64,000 nucleotides of DNA from Enterobacter cancerogenus (GCF_019047785.1 NZ_CP077290.1:620001-684000), one strand, 5' to 3'; numbered from the stretch's first letter, positions 8,675 to 19,185 are shown. Notes: generated by a model not told the origin, from the letters alone. A program made the numbers and translations.

Positions 8675-9586
8675 CTACGCTGGCGCCCGTAGCCACTCCC
8701 GGTTCAGCGTTTCGCTGTCTCCCAGATAATCCAGCAGCCAGGCCATGGCAGGCGATACGTCGTTCTGCTGCCAGGTGAGGCAACAGGCTGCATCCGGGAA
8801 CGGGTTTTCCAGCTGCAGGGCAACCCATTCTCCGCTGTCGATCCTCGGACGTGCAAAGTGGACGGGCACCATCGCCACGCACAGGCCCGCCGTCAGGCAG
8901 GTGGCAGACGACTCCCAGTCAGGTGCCACCACGCGCCGCTGGTTGTCCAGCAGCCAGGTGATGCGTTTGGGCAACGAACGCGAGGTATCTTCCAGCACCA
9001 GCGACGGCCAGTTGCGCAGCGTGTCGTCACTCAGCGGCCCTTCCAGCGCGGCCAGAGGATGATGGCGGGCGACCACGCAGGTCCAGCTCAGCATGCCCAT
9101 ATCCCGAAAAGCGTAACGTCCCCCAACGGGAATAGCCTGCGTCGCGCCGATAGCCATCTCAACCCTGCCGTCCGCCAGCGCATCCCAGACGCCGTTGAAC
9201 ACCTCCTGCGATACCCGCAACTCAACGTCCGAGAAATGGCGATAGAAATCCACGATCATCTGCCGTGTGCGTTCGGGCTTCACAATGTTGTCTACCGCAA
9301 TGGAGAGATGGCCCCGCCAGCCATTGGCGATCTGTTGGCACTGCTCGCGGGTGATCTGCATTTTTTTGATGACAGAACGTCCCTCCTTGAGAAACCACGC
9401 CCCAGCAGGCGTTAACACCACGTCGCGGTGCCGACGCTCAAACAGCGGCACCGCCAGCCACTCCTCCAACTGGCGCACGGTATAACTGACTGCAGAGGGA
9501 ACCCGATGCAGTTCCTGCGCGGCGCCGGTAAAACTGCCGTTACGCGCCACGGCGTCTACCACTTCAAGAGAATAATCAGACCACAT
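8675..9586 (-). CDS. punR: LysR-family regulator PunR (YdhB)
   Basis: 303 residues. The winged helix-turn-helix is at about 1-60 (SLEVVDAVARNGSFTGAAQELHRVPSAVSYTVRQLEEWL), with a LysR effector-binding domain behind it. The start at 9586 gives MWSDYSLEVV, matching the E. coli protein; the longer upstream reading runs through the divergent promoter. In E. coli PunR activates the divergent punC and responds to purine nucleosides. Divergence from punC across about 115 bp agrees with that role. Confidence 0.92.
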   Translation of the reverse strand: MWSDYSLEVVDAVARNGSFTGAAQELHRVPSAVSYTVRQLEEWLAVPLFERRHRDVVLTPAGAWFLKEGRSVIKKMQITREQCQQIANGWRGHLSIAVDNIVKPERTRQMIVDFYRHFSDVELRVSQEVFNGVWDALADGRVEMAIGATQAIPVGGRYAFRDMGMLSWTCVVARHHPLAALEGPLSDDTLRNWPSLVLEDTSRSLPKRITWLLDNQRRVVAPDWESSATCLTAGLCVAMVPVHFARPRIDSGEWVALQLENPFPDAACCLTWQQNDVSPAMAWLLDYLGDSETLNREWLRAPA

Positions 9587-9700
9587 TTTCTGCCTGCAAA
9601 AAATTTGAATGCACTTACCAAATATTAGCGTTTCACAAGCCGCTTTGCACTCCCTACACTCTGCGCCAATTAACACCTGCCTCCTCAGGAGAAAAAAACA

Positions 9701-10900
9701 ATGCAACCCAGGAACGGATTTTTAGTCTGGCTCGGCGGCTTAAGCGTGCTTGGCTTTCTGGCAACCGATATGTACCTCCCTGCTTTCGCCGCGATGCAGG
9801 AAGATTTGCAGACGCCTGCCGCCGCCATCAGCGCCAGCCTGAGCTTATTCCTTGCGGGCTTCGCCATCGCACAGCTGATGTGGGGGCCGCTCTCTGACCG
9901 CTTTGGCCGCAAGCCGGTGCTGTTACTCGGCCTTGCGATTTTTGCCGTAGGCTGTCTGGGGATGCTGTGGGTACGTGATGCCACCTGGCTGCTGGTGCTG
10001 CGCTTTATTCAGGCGGTGGGCGTATGCGCGGCAGCGGTCACCTGGCAGGCGCTGGTGACCGACTACTACCCGGCCTCACGCACAAACCGGATCTTCGCTA
10101 CCATCATGCCGCTGGTCGGCCTGTCGCCGGCCCTTGCTCCGCTACTGGGCAGCTGGATCCTCGCCCATTTCGACTGGCAGGCGATTTTCGCCACGCTGTT
10201 TGCCATTACGCTGGTGCTGATGCTGCCCGCCTTTGCGCTTAAGCCGGCCCATAAAAAAGCCACGCACGCCGATGCGAAGCCCATCACCTTTATCTCCCTG
10301 CTGCGCACCAAAGCGTATCGCGGTAACGTCCTGATTTACGCCGCATGCTCTGCGAGCTTCTTCGCCTGGCTCACCGGCTCACCTTTTATCCTCCACGATA
10401 TGGGCTATAGCCCGGCGGCCATCGGTCTGAGCTACGTTCCGCAAACTATCGCCTTCCTGGTGGGCGGCTACGGCTGTCGTGCGGCCCTGCAGAAATGGGA
10501 CGGACAACAGATGCTGCCCTGGCTGCTGGCGCTCTACACCCTGAGCGTGGTAGGCACCTGGGCTGTCGGTTTCATTCCGGGCGTGGGGCTTGCAGAAATT
10601 TTGATTCCTTTCTGCGTGATGGCCGTCGCCAACGGCGCAATCTATCCAATCGTGGTGGCGCAGGCGTTGCGTCCGTTCCCACAGGCCACCGGCCGCGCGG
10701 CGGCGCTGCAAAATACCCTGCAGCTGGGGTTATGTTTCCTCGCAAGCCTCGTGGTTTCCGCGCTGATCGTTACCCCGCTGCTCACCACCACCAGCGTGAT
10801 GCTGTTTACCGCTGTGCTGGCCGTCATCGGATATCGCATACAGTCTTCTGCCTACCGTGAGCAGGCCAGCCGCGCGCAGGCAGACGCCTCCCAGGCATAA
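9701..10900 (+). CDS. punC: Purine nucleoside MFS transporter PunC (YdhC, Bcr/CflA family)
   Basis: 399 residues with 12 predicted membrane segments. [17 protein letters not shown] is the Bcr/CflA family N-terminal motif, and [15 protein letters not shown] is the MFS loop 2-3 signature. YdhC was long listed as a drug exporter, and work in E. coli assigned it to adenosine and purine nucleoside uptake under PunR. CTCAGGAG precedes the ATG. It is divergent from punR and followed by the cfa promoter region. Confidence 0.9.
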   Translation: MQPRNGFLVWLGGLSVLGFLATDMYLPAFAAMQEDLQTPAAAISASLSLFLAGFAIAQLMWGPLSDRFGRKPVLLLGLAIFAVGCLGMLWVRDATWLLVLRFIQAVGVCAAAVTWQALVTDYYPASRTNRIFATIMPLVGLSPALAPLLGSWILAHFDWQAIFATLFAITLVLMLPAFALKPAHKKATHADAKPITFISLLRTKAYRGNVLIYAACSASFFAWLTGSPFILHDMGYSPAAIGLSYVPQTIAFLVGGYGCRAALQKWDGQQMLPWLLALYTLSVVGTWAVGFIPGVGLAEILIPFCVMAVANGAIYPIVVAQALRPFPQATGRAAALQNTLQLGLCFLASLVVSALIVTPLLTTTSVMLFTAVLAVIGYRIQSSAYREQASRAQADASQA

Positions 10901-10953
10901 TCGCATGGGAAATTATGTTGCATATCAGTGATTAGGTTGCTAAGAATTTTCTA

Positions 10954-10982
10954 TTGAATCACCAAATTTTGAGGCCTATACT
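10954..10982 (+). promoter_or_regulatory. cfa distal sigma-70 promoter (P1)
   Basis: TTGAAT (10954-10959), a 17-bp spacer, and TATACT (10977-10982). Initiation near 10988 would give a leader of about 211 nt, the same as the known long cfa transcript of E. coli (212 nt). Confidence 0.75.
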
Positions 10983-11019
10983 AAATTTGGTTCGATAAAT
11001 ACGATAAATATTAAGTGTT

Positions 11020-11046
11020 AACGGGAGCCGGAGTGCTCCCGTTTTA
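11020..11046 (+). terminator. Terminator-like hairpin in the cfa P1 leader
   Basis: AACGGGAGC pairs with GCTCCCGTT around a 6-nt loop, and the T run is short. It lies about 32 nt into the P1 transcript, so it may end punC transcripts, attenuate cfa P1 transcripts, or both. Confidence 0.6.
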
Positions 11047-11089
11047 CCATGGAAGGCATTTCGGCAAGGGTTATCTCCCTTCCTCTGTT

Positions 11090-11099
11090 CTACGTCGGA
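11090..11099 (+). promoter_or_regulatory. Predicted RydC sRNA pairing site in the cfa leader
   Basis: CTACGTCGGA at -109 to -100 from the cfa start is complementary to the RydC 5' seed recalled as UCCGAUGUAG, with one G-U pair. E. coli RydC stabilises the long cfa mRNA through this same position. Confidence 0.6.
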
Positions 11100-11151
11100 T
11101 ACTAGCCTCGCGGGCATTTACCGTGAGATTTCTCACAAACCATAAAAAGCG

Positions 11152-11159
11152 TCTACGCT
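11152..11159 (+). promoter_or_regulatory. cfa proximal sigma-S promoter -10 (P2)
   Basis: TCTACGCT has the extended -10 CTACRCT pattern of RpoS promoters and lies about 40 bp before the cfa start, as in E. coli, where it drives the stationary-phase transcript. Confidence 0.7.
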
Positions 11160-11198
11160 GTTTGAAGGTTCTGATCACAGCAAGGTGATGGAGAAGCT

Positions 11199-12347
11199 AT
11201 GAGTTCATCGTGTATAGAAGAAGTCAGCGTTCCGGACGACAACTGGTCCCGGATCGCCAGTGAACTGTTGAGTCGTGCGGGCATCACTATTAACGGGTCC
11301 TCCCCTTACGACCCTCAGGTCAAACATCCCGACTTTTTTAAACGCGTCCTGCAGGAGGGATCGTTAGGCCTGGGCGAAAGCTATATGGATGGATGGTGGG
11401 ATTGCGAGCGGCTGGATATCTTTTTCACCCGCGTTTTACGCGCGGGGCTGGAGAACCAGCTCCCTCGTCACGTTAAAGACACGCTGCGCATCGCCTCCGC
11501 CCGCCTGTTCAACCTCCAGAGTAAAAAACGGGCATGGATCGTTGGCAAAGAACATTACGATCTTGGCAACGACCTGTTCAGCCGTATGCTCGACCCCTTC
11601 ATGCAATATTCCTGCGGCTACTGGAAAAAGGCGACCACGCTTGAAGAGGCGCAGCAGGACAAATTGCGCTTAATCTGTGAAAAACTGCAGCTTGAACCCG
11701 GCATGCGCGTACTGGATATCGGCTGCGGCTGGGGTGGTCTGGCGTACTTTATGGCGAAGCATTATGGCGTCAGCGTTGTCGGCGTCACCATCTCTGCCGA
11801 ACAGCAAAAAATGGCGCAGGAACGCTGCCAGGGTCTGGATGTCGATATTCGTCTGCAGGATTATCGCGATCTTAATGAGCAATTCGATCGAATCGTCTCG
11901 GTCGGAATGTTTGAGCACGTAGGGCCGAAAAACTATAAGACCTACTTTACGGTAGCCGATCGTAACCTGAAGCCGGACGGTATCTTCCTGCTGCATACCA
12001 TTGGCTCAAAGCGGACCGACAACAACGTTGACCCGTGGATCAATAAATACATCTTTCCGAATGGCTGTTTGCCCTCTGTACGCCAGATAGCCAATGCCAG
12101 TGAATCTCACTTTATCGTGGAAGACTGGCACAACTTTGGCGCAGATTACGACACCACGTTAATGGCATGGCACGAACGCTTCCAGGCGGCCTGGCCGGAG
12201 ATTGCCGACAACTATTCCGAACGGTTCAAAAGGATGTTCAGTTATTATCTGAATGCCTGCGCAGGGGCATTCCGGGCGCGTGATATTCAGCTGTGGCAGG
12301 TGGTCTTTAGCCGCGGTATTGAACACGGCCTGCGGGTGGCTCGCTAA
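11199..12347 (+). CDS. cfa: Cyclopropane-fatty-acid-phospholipid synthase
   Basis: 382 residues as in E. coli. It transfers a methylene group from S-adenosylmethionine to unsaturated acyl chains of membrane phospholipids, giving acid and stress tolerance at entry to stationary phase. The SAM-binding loop VLDIGCGWGGLAYF is at about 167-180, and YYLNACAGAFRARDIQLWQVV near the C-terminus contains the conserved active-site cysteine region. GATGGAGAAGCT precedes the ATG. Two promoters and a predicted RydC site lie upstream. Confidence 0.96.
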   Translation: MSSSCIEEVSVPDDNWSRIASELLSRAGITINGSSPYDPQVKHPDFFKRVLQEGSLGLGESYMDGWWDCERLDIFFTRVLRAGLENQLPRHVKDTLRIASARLFNLQSKKRAWIVGKEHYDLGNDLFSRMLDPFMQYSCGYWKKATTLEEAQQDKLRLICEKLQLEPGMRVLDIGCGWGGLAYFMAKHYGVSVVGVTISAEQQKMAQERCQGLDVDIRLQDYRDLNEQFDRIVSVGMFEHVGPKNYKTYFTVADRNLKPDGIFLLHTIGSKRTDNNVDPWINKYIFPNGCLPSVRQIANASESHFIVEDWHNFGADYDTTLMAWHERFQAAWPEIADNYSERFKRMFSYYLNACAGAFRARDIQLWQVVFSRGIEHGLRVAR

Positions 12348-12378
12348 AAAAATAACCCCGGAAGCCCGGGGTTATTTT
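12347..12378. terminator. Bidirectional terminator between cfa and ribC
   Basis: AACCCCGG-aagc-CCGGGGTT is flanked by A and T tracts and placed between convergent genes. Confidence 0.93.
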
Positions 12379-13019
12379 TATTCTTCGTCAATCGCTTTTA
12401 TTATCGCCGCTTCCTTTGCCGCCAGTACGCGCTCAACGGTATCGACGACCGCCTGGGTTTGCGGATCAATTTCGATATTCACGCGATGCCCCAGTTTTTT
12501 TGCGCCCAGCGTCGTACGCTGCAGCGTCTCCGGAATTAAATGCACGCAAAAACGCGTCGGCGTGACCTCACCCACCGTCAGACTGATCCCATCAATGCCA
12601 ATAAACCCTTTGTACAGGATGTATTTCATTAATGCCGGGTCCTGCACTTTAAACCAGATTTGACGGTTATTTTCCGAGGTAATGATTTTGGCGACCTCGG
12701 CCGTGGTCATGATGTGGCCTGACATCAGATGCCCGCCAATCTCATCGCTGAACTTCGCGGCACGCTCAACGTTTACGGTATCCCCTACCGCCAGCTCGCC
12801 GAGATTGGTAATCCGCAATGTTTCTTTCATTAAATCAAAGCTGATGTGATTACCATTAATTTCTGTGACGGTCAGGCAGCAGCCGTTATGCGCAATCGAC
12901 GCACCGGTTTCGATGCCGTCGAGCATATATTCCGGCAGCTCAACAACGTGAGTACGAAAATTGGGTTTTTCATCAATAGACACCACTTTAGCGGTGCCCT
13001 GGACAATACCAGTAAACAT
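12378..13019 (-). CDS. ribC: Riboflavin synthase (alpha subunit)
   Basis: 213 residues as in E. coli RibC (also called RibE in other nomenclatures). It dismutates two molecules of 6,7-dimethyl-8-ribityllumazine to riboflavin. Two lumazine-binding repeats are visible, each beginning with an MFTGIV/MSGHI-type barrel: residues 1-97 and about 98-195. [12 protein letters not shown] at the start and [13 protein letters not shown] in the first barrel are signature segments. No FMN riboswitch was recognised upstream. Confidence 0.95.
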   Translation of the reverse strand: MFTGIVQGTAKVVSIDEKPNFRTHVVELPEYMLDGIETGASIAHNGCCLTVTEINGNHISFDLMKETLRITNLGELAVGDTVNVERAAKFSDEIGGHLMSGHIMTTAEVAKIITSENNRQIWFKVQDPALMKYILYKGFIGIDGISLTVGEVTPTRFCVHLIPETLQRTTLGAKKLGHRVNIEIDPQTQAVVDTVERVLAAKEAAIIKAIDEE

Positions 13020-13244
13020 GCCTGTAACTCCTGTTTTTTCCGGACGGTGGTGACACCGTTTAATCCCAACACAATAACAGTTGGAAAAACAGGTTGCCAG
13101 CAGTGTGCTTTTTCTGGCTATTTTTTCACTAGATAATTAGGTAAACCCCGCTACAATAGCTGGCATCCCCCTGCATTTTCTTTTTGCTGCCCGTTATGGC
13201 GGCTTTTTTAGTCTCTCAAATAACAACAATTCAAAGGTGTTCAC

Positions 13245-14618
13245 GTGCAGAAGTACATGATTGAAGCGCGTCAGTTATTGGCACTGGCTATCCCGGTGAT
13301 CGTCGCGCAGGTTGCCCAGACAGCAATGGGATTTGTCGATACGGTGATGGCCGGTGGCTATAGCGCCACCGATATGGCCGCCGTGGCTATCGGGACCTCA
13401 ATTTGGCTTCCCGCGATCCTTTTCGGCCACGGACTGCTGCTGGCGCTGACCCCGGTGATCGCGCAGCTGAACGGTTCAGGCCGCCGCGACCGTGTGGCGC
13501 ACCAGGTTCGCCAGGGGTTCTGGCTGGCCGGTTTCGTCTCGGTGCTGATCATGGTGGTGCTCTGGAACGCGGGGCATATCATTCGCGCGATGCAGAATAT
13601 TGACCCCGCTCTGGCCGATAAAGCCGTCGGATATCTGCGCGCGTTACTTTGGGGTGCTCCGGGCTATCTCTTTTTCCAGGTCGCGCGTAACCAGTGTGAA
13701 GGGCTGGCGAAAACCAAGCCCGGCATGGTGATGGGCTTTATCGGCCTGCTGGTGAATATTCCGGTGAACTACATCTTTATTTATGGCCACTTCGGGATGC
13801 CTGAGCTCGGCGGCGTCGGCTGTGGCGTCGCAACCGCGGCGGTGTATTGGGTGATGTTCTTTAGCATGCTCACCTTCATTAAGAGGGCGCGCTCGATGCG
13901 TGATATCCGTAACGAGCAGGCATTCAGCACCCCGGACTGGCACGTGGTAACCCGCCTCATCCAGCTCGGCCTGCCCATTGCCCTGGCGTTGTTCTTCGAA
14001 GTCACCCTCTTTGCGGTCGTTGCCCTGCTGGTTTCACCGCTCGGGATCGTAGACGTTGCCGGGCACCAGATTGCGCTGAACTTCAGCTCCCTGATGTTCG
14101 TTCTGCCTATGTCGCTGGCCGCCGCCGTGACCATTCGGGTGGGCTTCCGTCTGGGACAAGGTTCCACGCTTGATGCGCAAACCGCCGCACGAACCGGGCT
14201 GGGCGTTGGCGTCTGTATGGCCGCCTGTACGGCGCTCTTTACCGTGGCGCTGCGTGAGCAAATCGCCCTGCTCTATAACGACAACCCAGAAGTGGTTATG
14301 CTTGCGTCTCATCTGATGCTGCTCGCGGCGATTTATCAACTATCCGACTCCATTCAGGTGATCGGCAGCGGCGTGCTGCGCGGATATAAAGACACGCGCT
14401 CGATCTTCTTTATCACCTTTATCGCCTATTGGGTGCTGGGTCTGCCGTGCGGCTACGTGCTGGCGTTAACCGATCTGGTGGTGGATCGCATGGGGCCTGC
14501 CGGGTTCTGGATGGGCTTTATCATCGGTCTGACCTCCGCAGCCATAATGATGATGTTGCGTATGCGCTTTCTGCAACGTCAGCCTTCGACGGTCATTTTG
14601 CAGCGCGCTGCACGATAA
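13245..14618 (+). CDS. mdtK: Multidrug/Na+ antiporter MdtK (MATE family)
   Basis: 457 residues, identical in length to E. coli MdtK/NorE. GTG start at 13245, the only one giving the family N-terminus [19 protein letters not shown]. Twelve membrane segments are arranged as two MATE halves; [25 protein letters not shown] is the first-half signature. It exports fluoroquinolones, dipeptides and cationic dyes across the inner membrane in exchange for Na+ or H+. It is divergent from ribC. Confidence 0.95.
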   Translation: MQKYMIEARQLLALAIPVIVAQVAQTAMGFVDTVMAGGYSATDMAAVAIGTSIWLPAILFGHGLLLALTPVIAQLNGSGRRDRVAHQVRQGFWLAGFVSVLIMVVLWNAGHIIRAMQNIDPALADKAVGYLRALLWGAPGYLFFQVARNQCEGLAKTKPGMVMGFIGLLVNIPVNYIFIYGHFGMPELGGVGCGVATAAVYWVMFFSMLTFIKRARSMRDIRNEQAFSTPDWHVVTRLIQLGLPIALALFFEVTLFAVVALLVSPLGIVDVAGHQIALNFSSLMFVLPMSLAAAVTIRVGFRLGQGSTLDAQTAARTGLGVGVCMAACTALFTVALREQIALLYNDNPEVVMLASHLMLLAAIYQLSDSIQVIGSGVLRGYKDTRSIFFITFIAYWVLGLPCGYVLALTDLVVDRMGPAGFWMGFIIGLTSAAIMMMLRMRFLQRQPSTVILQRAAR

Positions 14619-14771
14619 ATCTCCGGTAGCCGCCCGCCGGCGGCTACTTTCTCCTCACTTTGCGCGGTAATGAAGCAATCGCGTGAAATCAGAGAGAAAA
14701 ATGCATTTTCCCTCTTGCCACCTTGGGGCTGTGCCGCTAATATTCGTCCCCGTTGTCACCGACAACACGTT

Positions 14772-14848
14772 GCGTTCATAGCTCAGTTGGTTAGAGCACC
14801 ACCTTGACATGGTGGGGGTCGTTGGTTCGAGTCCAATTGAACGCACCA
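14772..14848 (+). tRNA. valV: tRNA-Val (GAC)
   Basis: 77 nt including the encoded CCA. Acceptor GCGTTCA pairs with TGAACGC, the D-arm is GCTCAGTTGGTTAGAGC, the anticodon is GAC in CCTTGACATGG, and the T-loop is GGTTCGAGTCC. Confidence 0.97.
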
Positions 14849-14852
14849 TTCT

Positions 14853-14929
14853 GCGTCTGTAGCTCAGTTGGTTAGAGCACCACCTTGACATGGTGGGGGT
14901 CGATGGTTCGAGTCCATTCAGACGCACCA
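14853..14929 (+). tRNA. valW: tRNA-Val (GAC)
   Basis: 77 nt including CCA, four bases after the first copy. Acceptor GCGTCTG pairs with CAGACGC, and the anticodon is GAC. The two copies differ mainly in the acceptor and T stems, as for valV and valW of E. coli. Confidence 0.97.
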
Positions 14930-15148
14930 TTCTATTATCCCTCTGTAGTTCTCAAATTTTTAACCTGAAATCCTGCAATATCTTCAACGTAAACTGTTGC
15001 GTCGGATTAACGTATTTTTCCTTGCGTTTCCCATATCAGCCCAGACATGTTCAGGGGCAGCCAGCCCTTTTAAGTCTATTCAGAGTCTTGCAGGTTGAAT
15101 GAGGGTAACGGTCAGGCCATTAACCAGAACATCAGGGTAAATGCAATG

Positions 15149-15170
15149 AATGCGGCGTTACCGCCGCATT
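15149..15170 (-). terminator. Hairpin terminator after the GH116 gene
   Basis: AATGCGGCG-ttac-CGCCGCATT, perfect 9-bp arms, 18 bp beyond the GH116 stop. The T content after it on the minus strand is modest. The 14930-15187 gap around it holds no gene that I recognise. Confidence 0.6.
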
Positions 15171-15187
15171 GGCACACAATTCTGGCG

Positions 15188-17809
15188 TCAGCACAAAATA
15201 TGCAGAACATCCCCTTCCGCCAGCATCGCGATGGCATCCAGCGTAATGCCGTCCACATCACTATACCGGTGGGATAACACCAGCGAGTTAAGCGCGCAGG
15301 ATACGGGGGGCCGGGCAACGGGGACCTTCAACTGCTGAAGCGCAAGTTCGCCATATAAGACTCTCAGCGTCACGTCCTGCGCGCACAGATCCGCCGTTCC
15401 CCAGGCACTCCCAGTCGTCCAGAATAGCTGCTGTTCGCCGGGCTCGACCGGGTTAAGCGCCAACAATCGCTGCGGCGCAGAATAACGCAAACCACTCCAT
15501 GCCAGCAGTAACCCAAAGCTGGAAAGCGAGCGGGCATAGTGACTGCCACACTCGAATTCATTCCAGGGATTACGCTTATACCCGTCATAACGGGTGCGGA
15601 TCGAGCAGACGATATCCAGACCGGCCTGCACGCGCCCCTGGGCTATCATATGCGCGGCCGTCTGATATTCGAAGCCGGTCATCGTCTCCTGGGCATAGGG
15701 AACAGGAATACGCGGCGCCTCTGTCGGCCAGGCGCAGATCGCTACGCCCTGCTCATCATTAAGGGCGAAGATCCGGCACGGGTTAACGTGGTCGCGCATC
15801 CGGCGGAAGTTATATTTTTCAATCGCCCGTAGCGCGCTCCCAACCTCCTGCGGCGGAAAAATATCGTCCAGCAAACAAAGCTCGGCCAGCCACTGCCCCA
15901 TCAACTGATCGATATGGCATCCGTCACCCAGCTGATATTTCAGCTGTTGGCTCTCGTTGTCCCAGTAAAAATCATAAACATCACCATGATCGTTATTCCA
16001 CGTGATCTCCGCAGGCTGCCAGTAAGAGGCCAGTATTTCCCGGTCGGTTAAATCAATCCGCTGCTGATAATATTCGCCATTGAAGAGTGTCGATAGCTGG
16101 CTTCGGCCATTATCCAGCACGCTTTGCCACAGCGCCGCGTCTTTATCCTGCCCCAGTACTGTTGCTATTTGTACCCCAGCCGCCAGCGCCGCCAGATATA
16201 AACCGCTCAGCCAGGGATTGGGGCCGAACAACTCCATGTCCAGAGTATGATGCTGCCTGCCGGTAATCAGCCCCTGGCGAAGAGGGTCCCACCGATCTTC
16301 ATTGTTCTCGTCCCACGCAAACCTAATCATGGCGCAAACGGCGGGCCATTTTTGCCACAGCCAGTTTTTGTCACCTCACAGTAGCCAGTCACGATAGATA
16401 TTGATCACTTCGCCAAATTGACCGTCAACGCACGCGCGAAAATCGAAAGGCGCACTTCCCAACGGCAGCGCGAGACGAAAGCGCAGGCTGCCCGATTCGC
16501 GCAGGTTATATTGCTGATTGAGATCCCGCATGCTGCGCGACAAACGTGGGAACAGCCACGGTAGCGCCAGCGCATAGTTCCATACGTGAATACAGGAGCC
16601 TTCGCAGCAGCCCAGATCGTCCAGCGTACCTTCCCAGCCGTAAAAGCTGCCATCTTCCAGACGCAGGCAGGTGGGAGCATGAAGCACCGCCAGATTCGCC
16701 GATACCGCTTCTTTGACTACCGCAGGCAGCGTTGAGTGATGCAACGCCTGCTGAAAAGCCAGCGTCTGTGCTTTTAAGCGCCCGGCATTGTGCTCAACAT
16801 AATCCAGGACATGGCTGGCGCTGGCAAATTTCACCGCATAATAATTGCGCCATCCCGGCTGCCCCTGCCAGTCCTCATATCGCAGGAGCTCGTGGGTCGC
16901 TTTATCATACCAACGGCGCCAGTAGTTGTAGCTAATGGGCATATACCAGCTCAGCAAAAAGCGCACCCGTCGGCGTTCCCCCGCTGCCAGATGAAAATGA
17001 GCGGCCAGTGAAGAGGTATCCTGAAAAGCAGCTGGCCGATCGTAGCGCCGGTTTTCCAGCCGCGGCGCGCGACAAAAGTCATGCCAGAAGACGCTTACGC
17101 TGTCGAACCAGCTTCCGCGATACCAGTTTTCCTGCCAGCTGACGTCCGTGGCATCCGTTGATAGCGCCATTTCGCCAAAGCATGGGTGGCTGGGGTCAAC
17201 ACGCTGTTGACCAAATTGTAGAGTGGGATAATGTCGCCCGGTGCAGTAGCGGTTTACCGTGTCGGCATCGGCTAAATCATTATGCAACGAACAACAAAGC
17301 GTAAAATCCAACGCCTCATCGGCCGTATTGATAACGTCCCACTCAAACCAGGCGACGGGTAATGACGAATCATCCTCATTGCCTGGGATAAATGGGTTGA
17401 ATGCCAGTAACTGAACATCCGCCGGAAAATGCGGATCGCTAAATTGCAGGGTGGCGCAGGGAAATTCACCCTCAAATACCGTTCGCGAAAAATGAGGCAT
17501 TCCCGCAAGGGCCTCTACCGCCGGACCTGTGCCATAACCGGTGTGCTGCTTGCGCAGTCGCTCGCGCACGTTGTAGCTGCCAGAAAGGGACTCCTGGTAA
17601 TCGCCGTGCAGCACCCTTGCATCCACCAGTTCACCGGCACGCTCGGCTTTAATGGCAAAGTGCGTATACCCGTTGTGGCGTCCCTTGTCCGGGTGATTGT
17701 ATATTTCCCAGTCGGTCAGGCGTCCATTGCCGGCAAGGCTGATATTTCCGCAGCCAATCCCACCCAGAGGAAAACGTATTTCTTTCGTTTTTTCATTTTG
17801 GTAACGCAT
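15188..17809 (-). pseudogene. GH116 beta-glycosidase gene interrupted by one in-frame TGA
   Basis: Two consecutive frames (17809-16376, 477 codons, and 16330-15188, 380 codons) lie in the same reading frame. They are joined by 15 sense codons after a single TGA at 16378-16376, giving 873 positions, a normal length for bacterial GH116 (GBA2-like glucosidase/glucosylceramidase) enzymes. The first part has the N-terminal DUF608-type domain and GCCEGSCIHVWNY, whose Glu403 aligns with the human GBA2 nucleophile. The second part has GRQHHTLDMELFGPNP, whose Asp (combined position 524) aligns with the acid/base, plus LGDGCHIDQLMGQW and NPWNEFECGSHY. The stop therefore separates the two catalytic residues. 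No signal peptide is present, so it is a cytosolic enzyme acting on an imported glycoside. Its ATG overlaps the symporter stop (TGATG). No frameshift is present; readthrough, recent decay or a base error are open. Confidence 0.85.
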
Positions 17810-19185
17810 CAGTTCGCCTCCTGCCCAACGTTTTGACTATCACGTAGCGCCAGTTCATGCGCCACGTCTTTATTTCTCTGTTCCGTCAGAGGATATACGC
17901 GCAAAATAAGAGGCGCGACCAACAGTAAAATTCCCGGTGCAATCGTAAAACTAATGTTAATCCCCAGAATGGTTTGCACACTTTGCCCGACGTTTGGCAC
18001 ATAGTGAATAAGGGCCAGAATATAGCCAGTAAGGGCGCCGCCAATCGCACCAGAGAGTTTTAGCTGAAACAGATTTAACGAAAAAACCATGCCCTCCACT
18101 CGCTGGTGGTTTTTATATTCATACCATGCGACGGTATCCGGTAGCATCGCACCCAAAATGACACCCAGCACGCCAAGAAAATAACCAGGCAGACTGTTCA
18201 TGATAACCGCCGTCCATAAATTCAAATGCGAGGAGAAAAACAGCAGGCAACAAACCACCCCAAGGAGTAGCGACGATACAATACAGGCCCGCACTTTTCC
18301 TGCCAGAGATATCAGCCACGCACAGGAGAGCGCCCCCAGCAGAGCCAAAAAGGTAGAGATCCCCAGATAGGACGCCATTGCAGATTCGCTATGGAAGATA
18401 TATTTGAAATAATACAGGCCAAAACCTACCCTGGCAGAAATAACGAAATTAAAGATAAACCAGAAAGACATTAATATGATAAGCGGTCGATTGTTTTTCA
18501 GCAACTCCAAATAGAGCCGAAAAGAATGAGATTCTTTCTTTTTCGTCACCACGATTTCTTTTGTATTAATAAAATTCACTAACGCGCAGATCAGAAAAAA
18601 AACGCCATAAACTACGCCGACCGCGCTCCACGAATGGGCAAGCAGCGCCAGTAGCGGCAGTGTAATCAGGCTGGCCAGCCACTGGCCACACATCGCCCCT
18701 ACGCGTGTTGCCAGGACAACTTTATTACGGCTTACCGGATCGCGGGTAATTACTGTCGCCAGAGCCCAGTACGGCACATCAAAAGAGGTGTAGGACATGC
18801 TCAAGAGAAAGTAGGTTACATAGGCCCAGATAATGGTTGCGGTCATCGACATTTTGGGCACAGAAAATGTCGCAATGAGCGAAACCGCACAGGCTATTCC
18901 GCCAAACAATAGCCACGGACGAAACTTACCAAACCGGGTATGCGTATTATCAAATAACCATCCCCAGACTAAATCGGAAAAGGTATCCCAGATGCGGGTA
19001 ACTAAGAAAATCGTTGCCACCGTCGCCGCAGGAATTCCCACGCTGTCAGTGTAATAGATCATCAGAAAGGTGACGATCATAACAAAAATAAAATTATCAG
19101 CAATCCCACCTAACATATAACTTAGAATGGTTTTATAACTTAATTCGTTCCCTGATTTACTGGCAGACAAAGCACATTCACTCAT
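17809..19185 (-). CDS. GPH-family glycoside/pentoside:cation symporter
   Basis: 458 residues with about 12 hydrophobic segments. YMLGGIADNFIFVMIVTFLMIYYTDSVGI and RIWDTFSDLVWGWLFDNTHTRFGKFRPWLLF are the MelB/XylP/UidB-type N-terminal half and its loop signature. It should import a glycoside with Na+ or H+. It is translationally coupled to the GH116 gene, whose enzyme is the likely consumer of the imported sugar; the substrate is unknown. No dedicated regulator gene adjoins the pair. Confidence 0.88.
   Translation of the reverse strand: MSECALSASKSGNELSYKTILSYMLGGIADNFIFVMIVTFLMIYYTDSVGIPAATVATIFLVTRIWDTFSDLVWGWLFDNTHTRFGKFRPWLLFGGIACAVSLIATFSVPKMSMTATIIWAYVTYFLLSMSYTSFDVPYWALATVITRDPVSRNKVVLATRVGAMCGQWLASLITLPLLALLAHSWSAVGVVYGVFFLICALVNFINTKEIVVTKKKESHSFRLYLELLKNNRPLIILMSFWFIFNFVISARVGFGLYYFKYIFHSESAMASYLGISTFLALLGALSCAWLISLAGKVRACIVSSLLLGVVCCLLFFSSHLNLWTAVIMNSLPGYFLGVLGVILGAMLPDTVAWYEYKNHQRVEGMVFSLNLFQLKLSGAIGGALTGYILALIHYVPNVGQSVQTILGINISFTIAPGILLLVAPLILRVYPLTEQRNKDVAHELALRDSQNVGQEAN

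Noticed and set aside
14930..15187. A ydhR gene or remnant after valW, as in E. coli
   Set aside because: No frame in this stretch resembles YdhR; only the GH116 terminator hairpin is supportable.
16376..16378. Selenocysteine insertion at the in-frame TGA of the GH116 gene
   Set aside because: GH116 has no selenocysteine at this position, which is a Ser/Thr in the family, and no bacterial SECIS-like stem-loop is visible in the 40 nt after the TGA.
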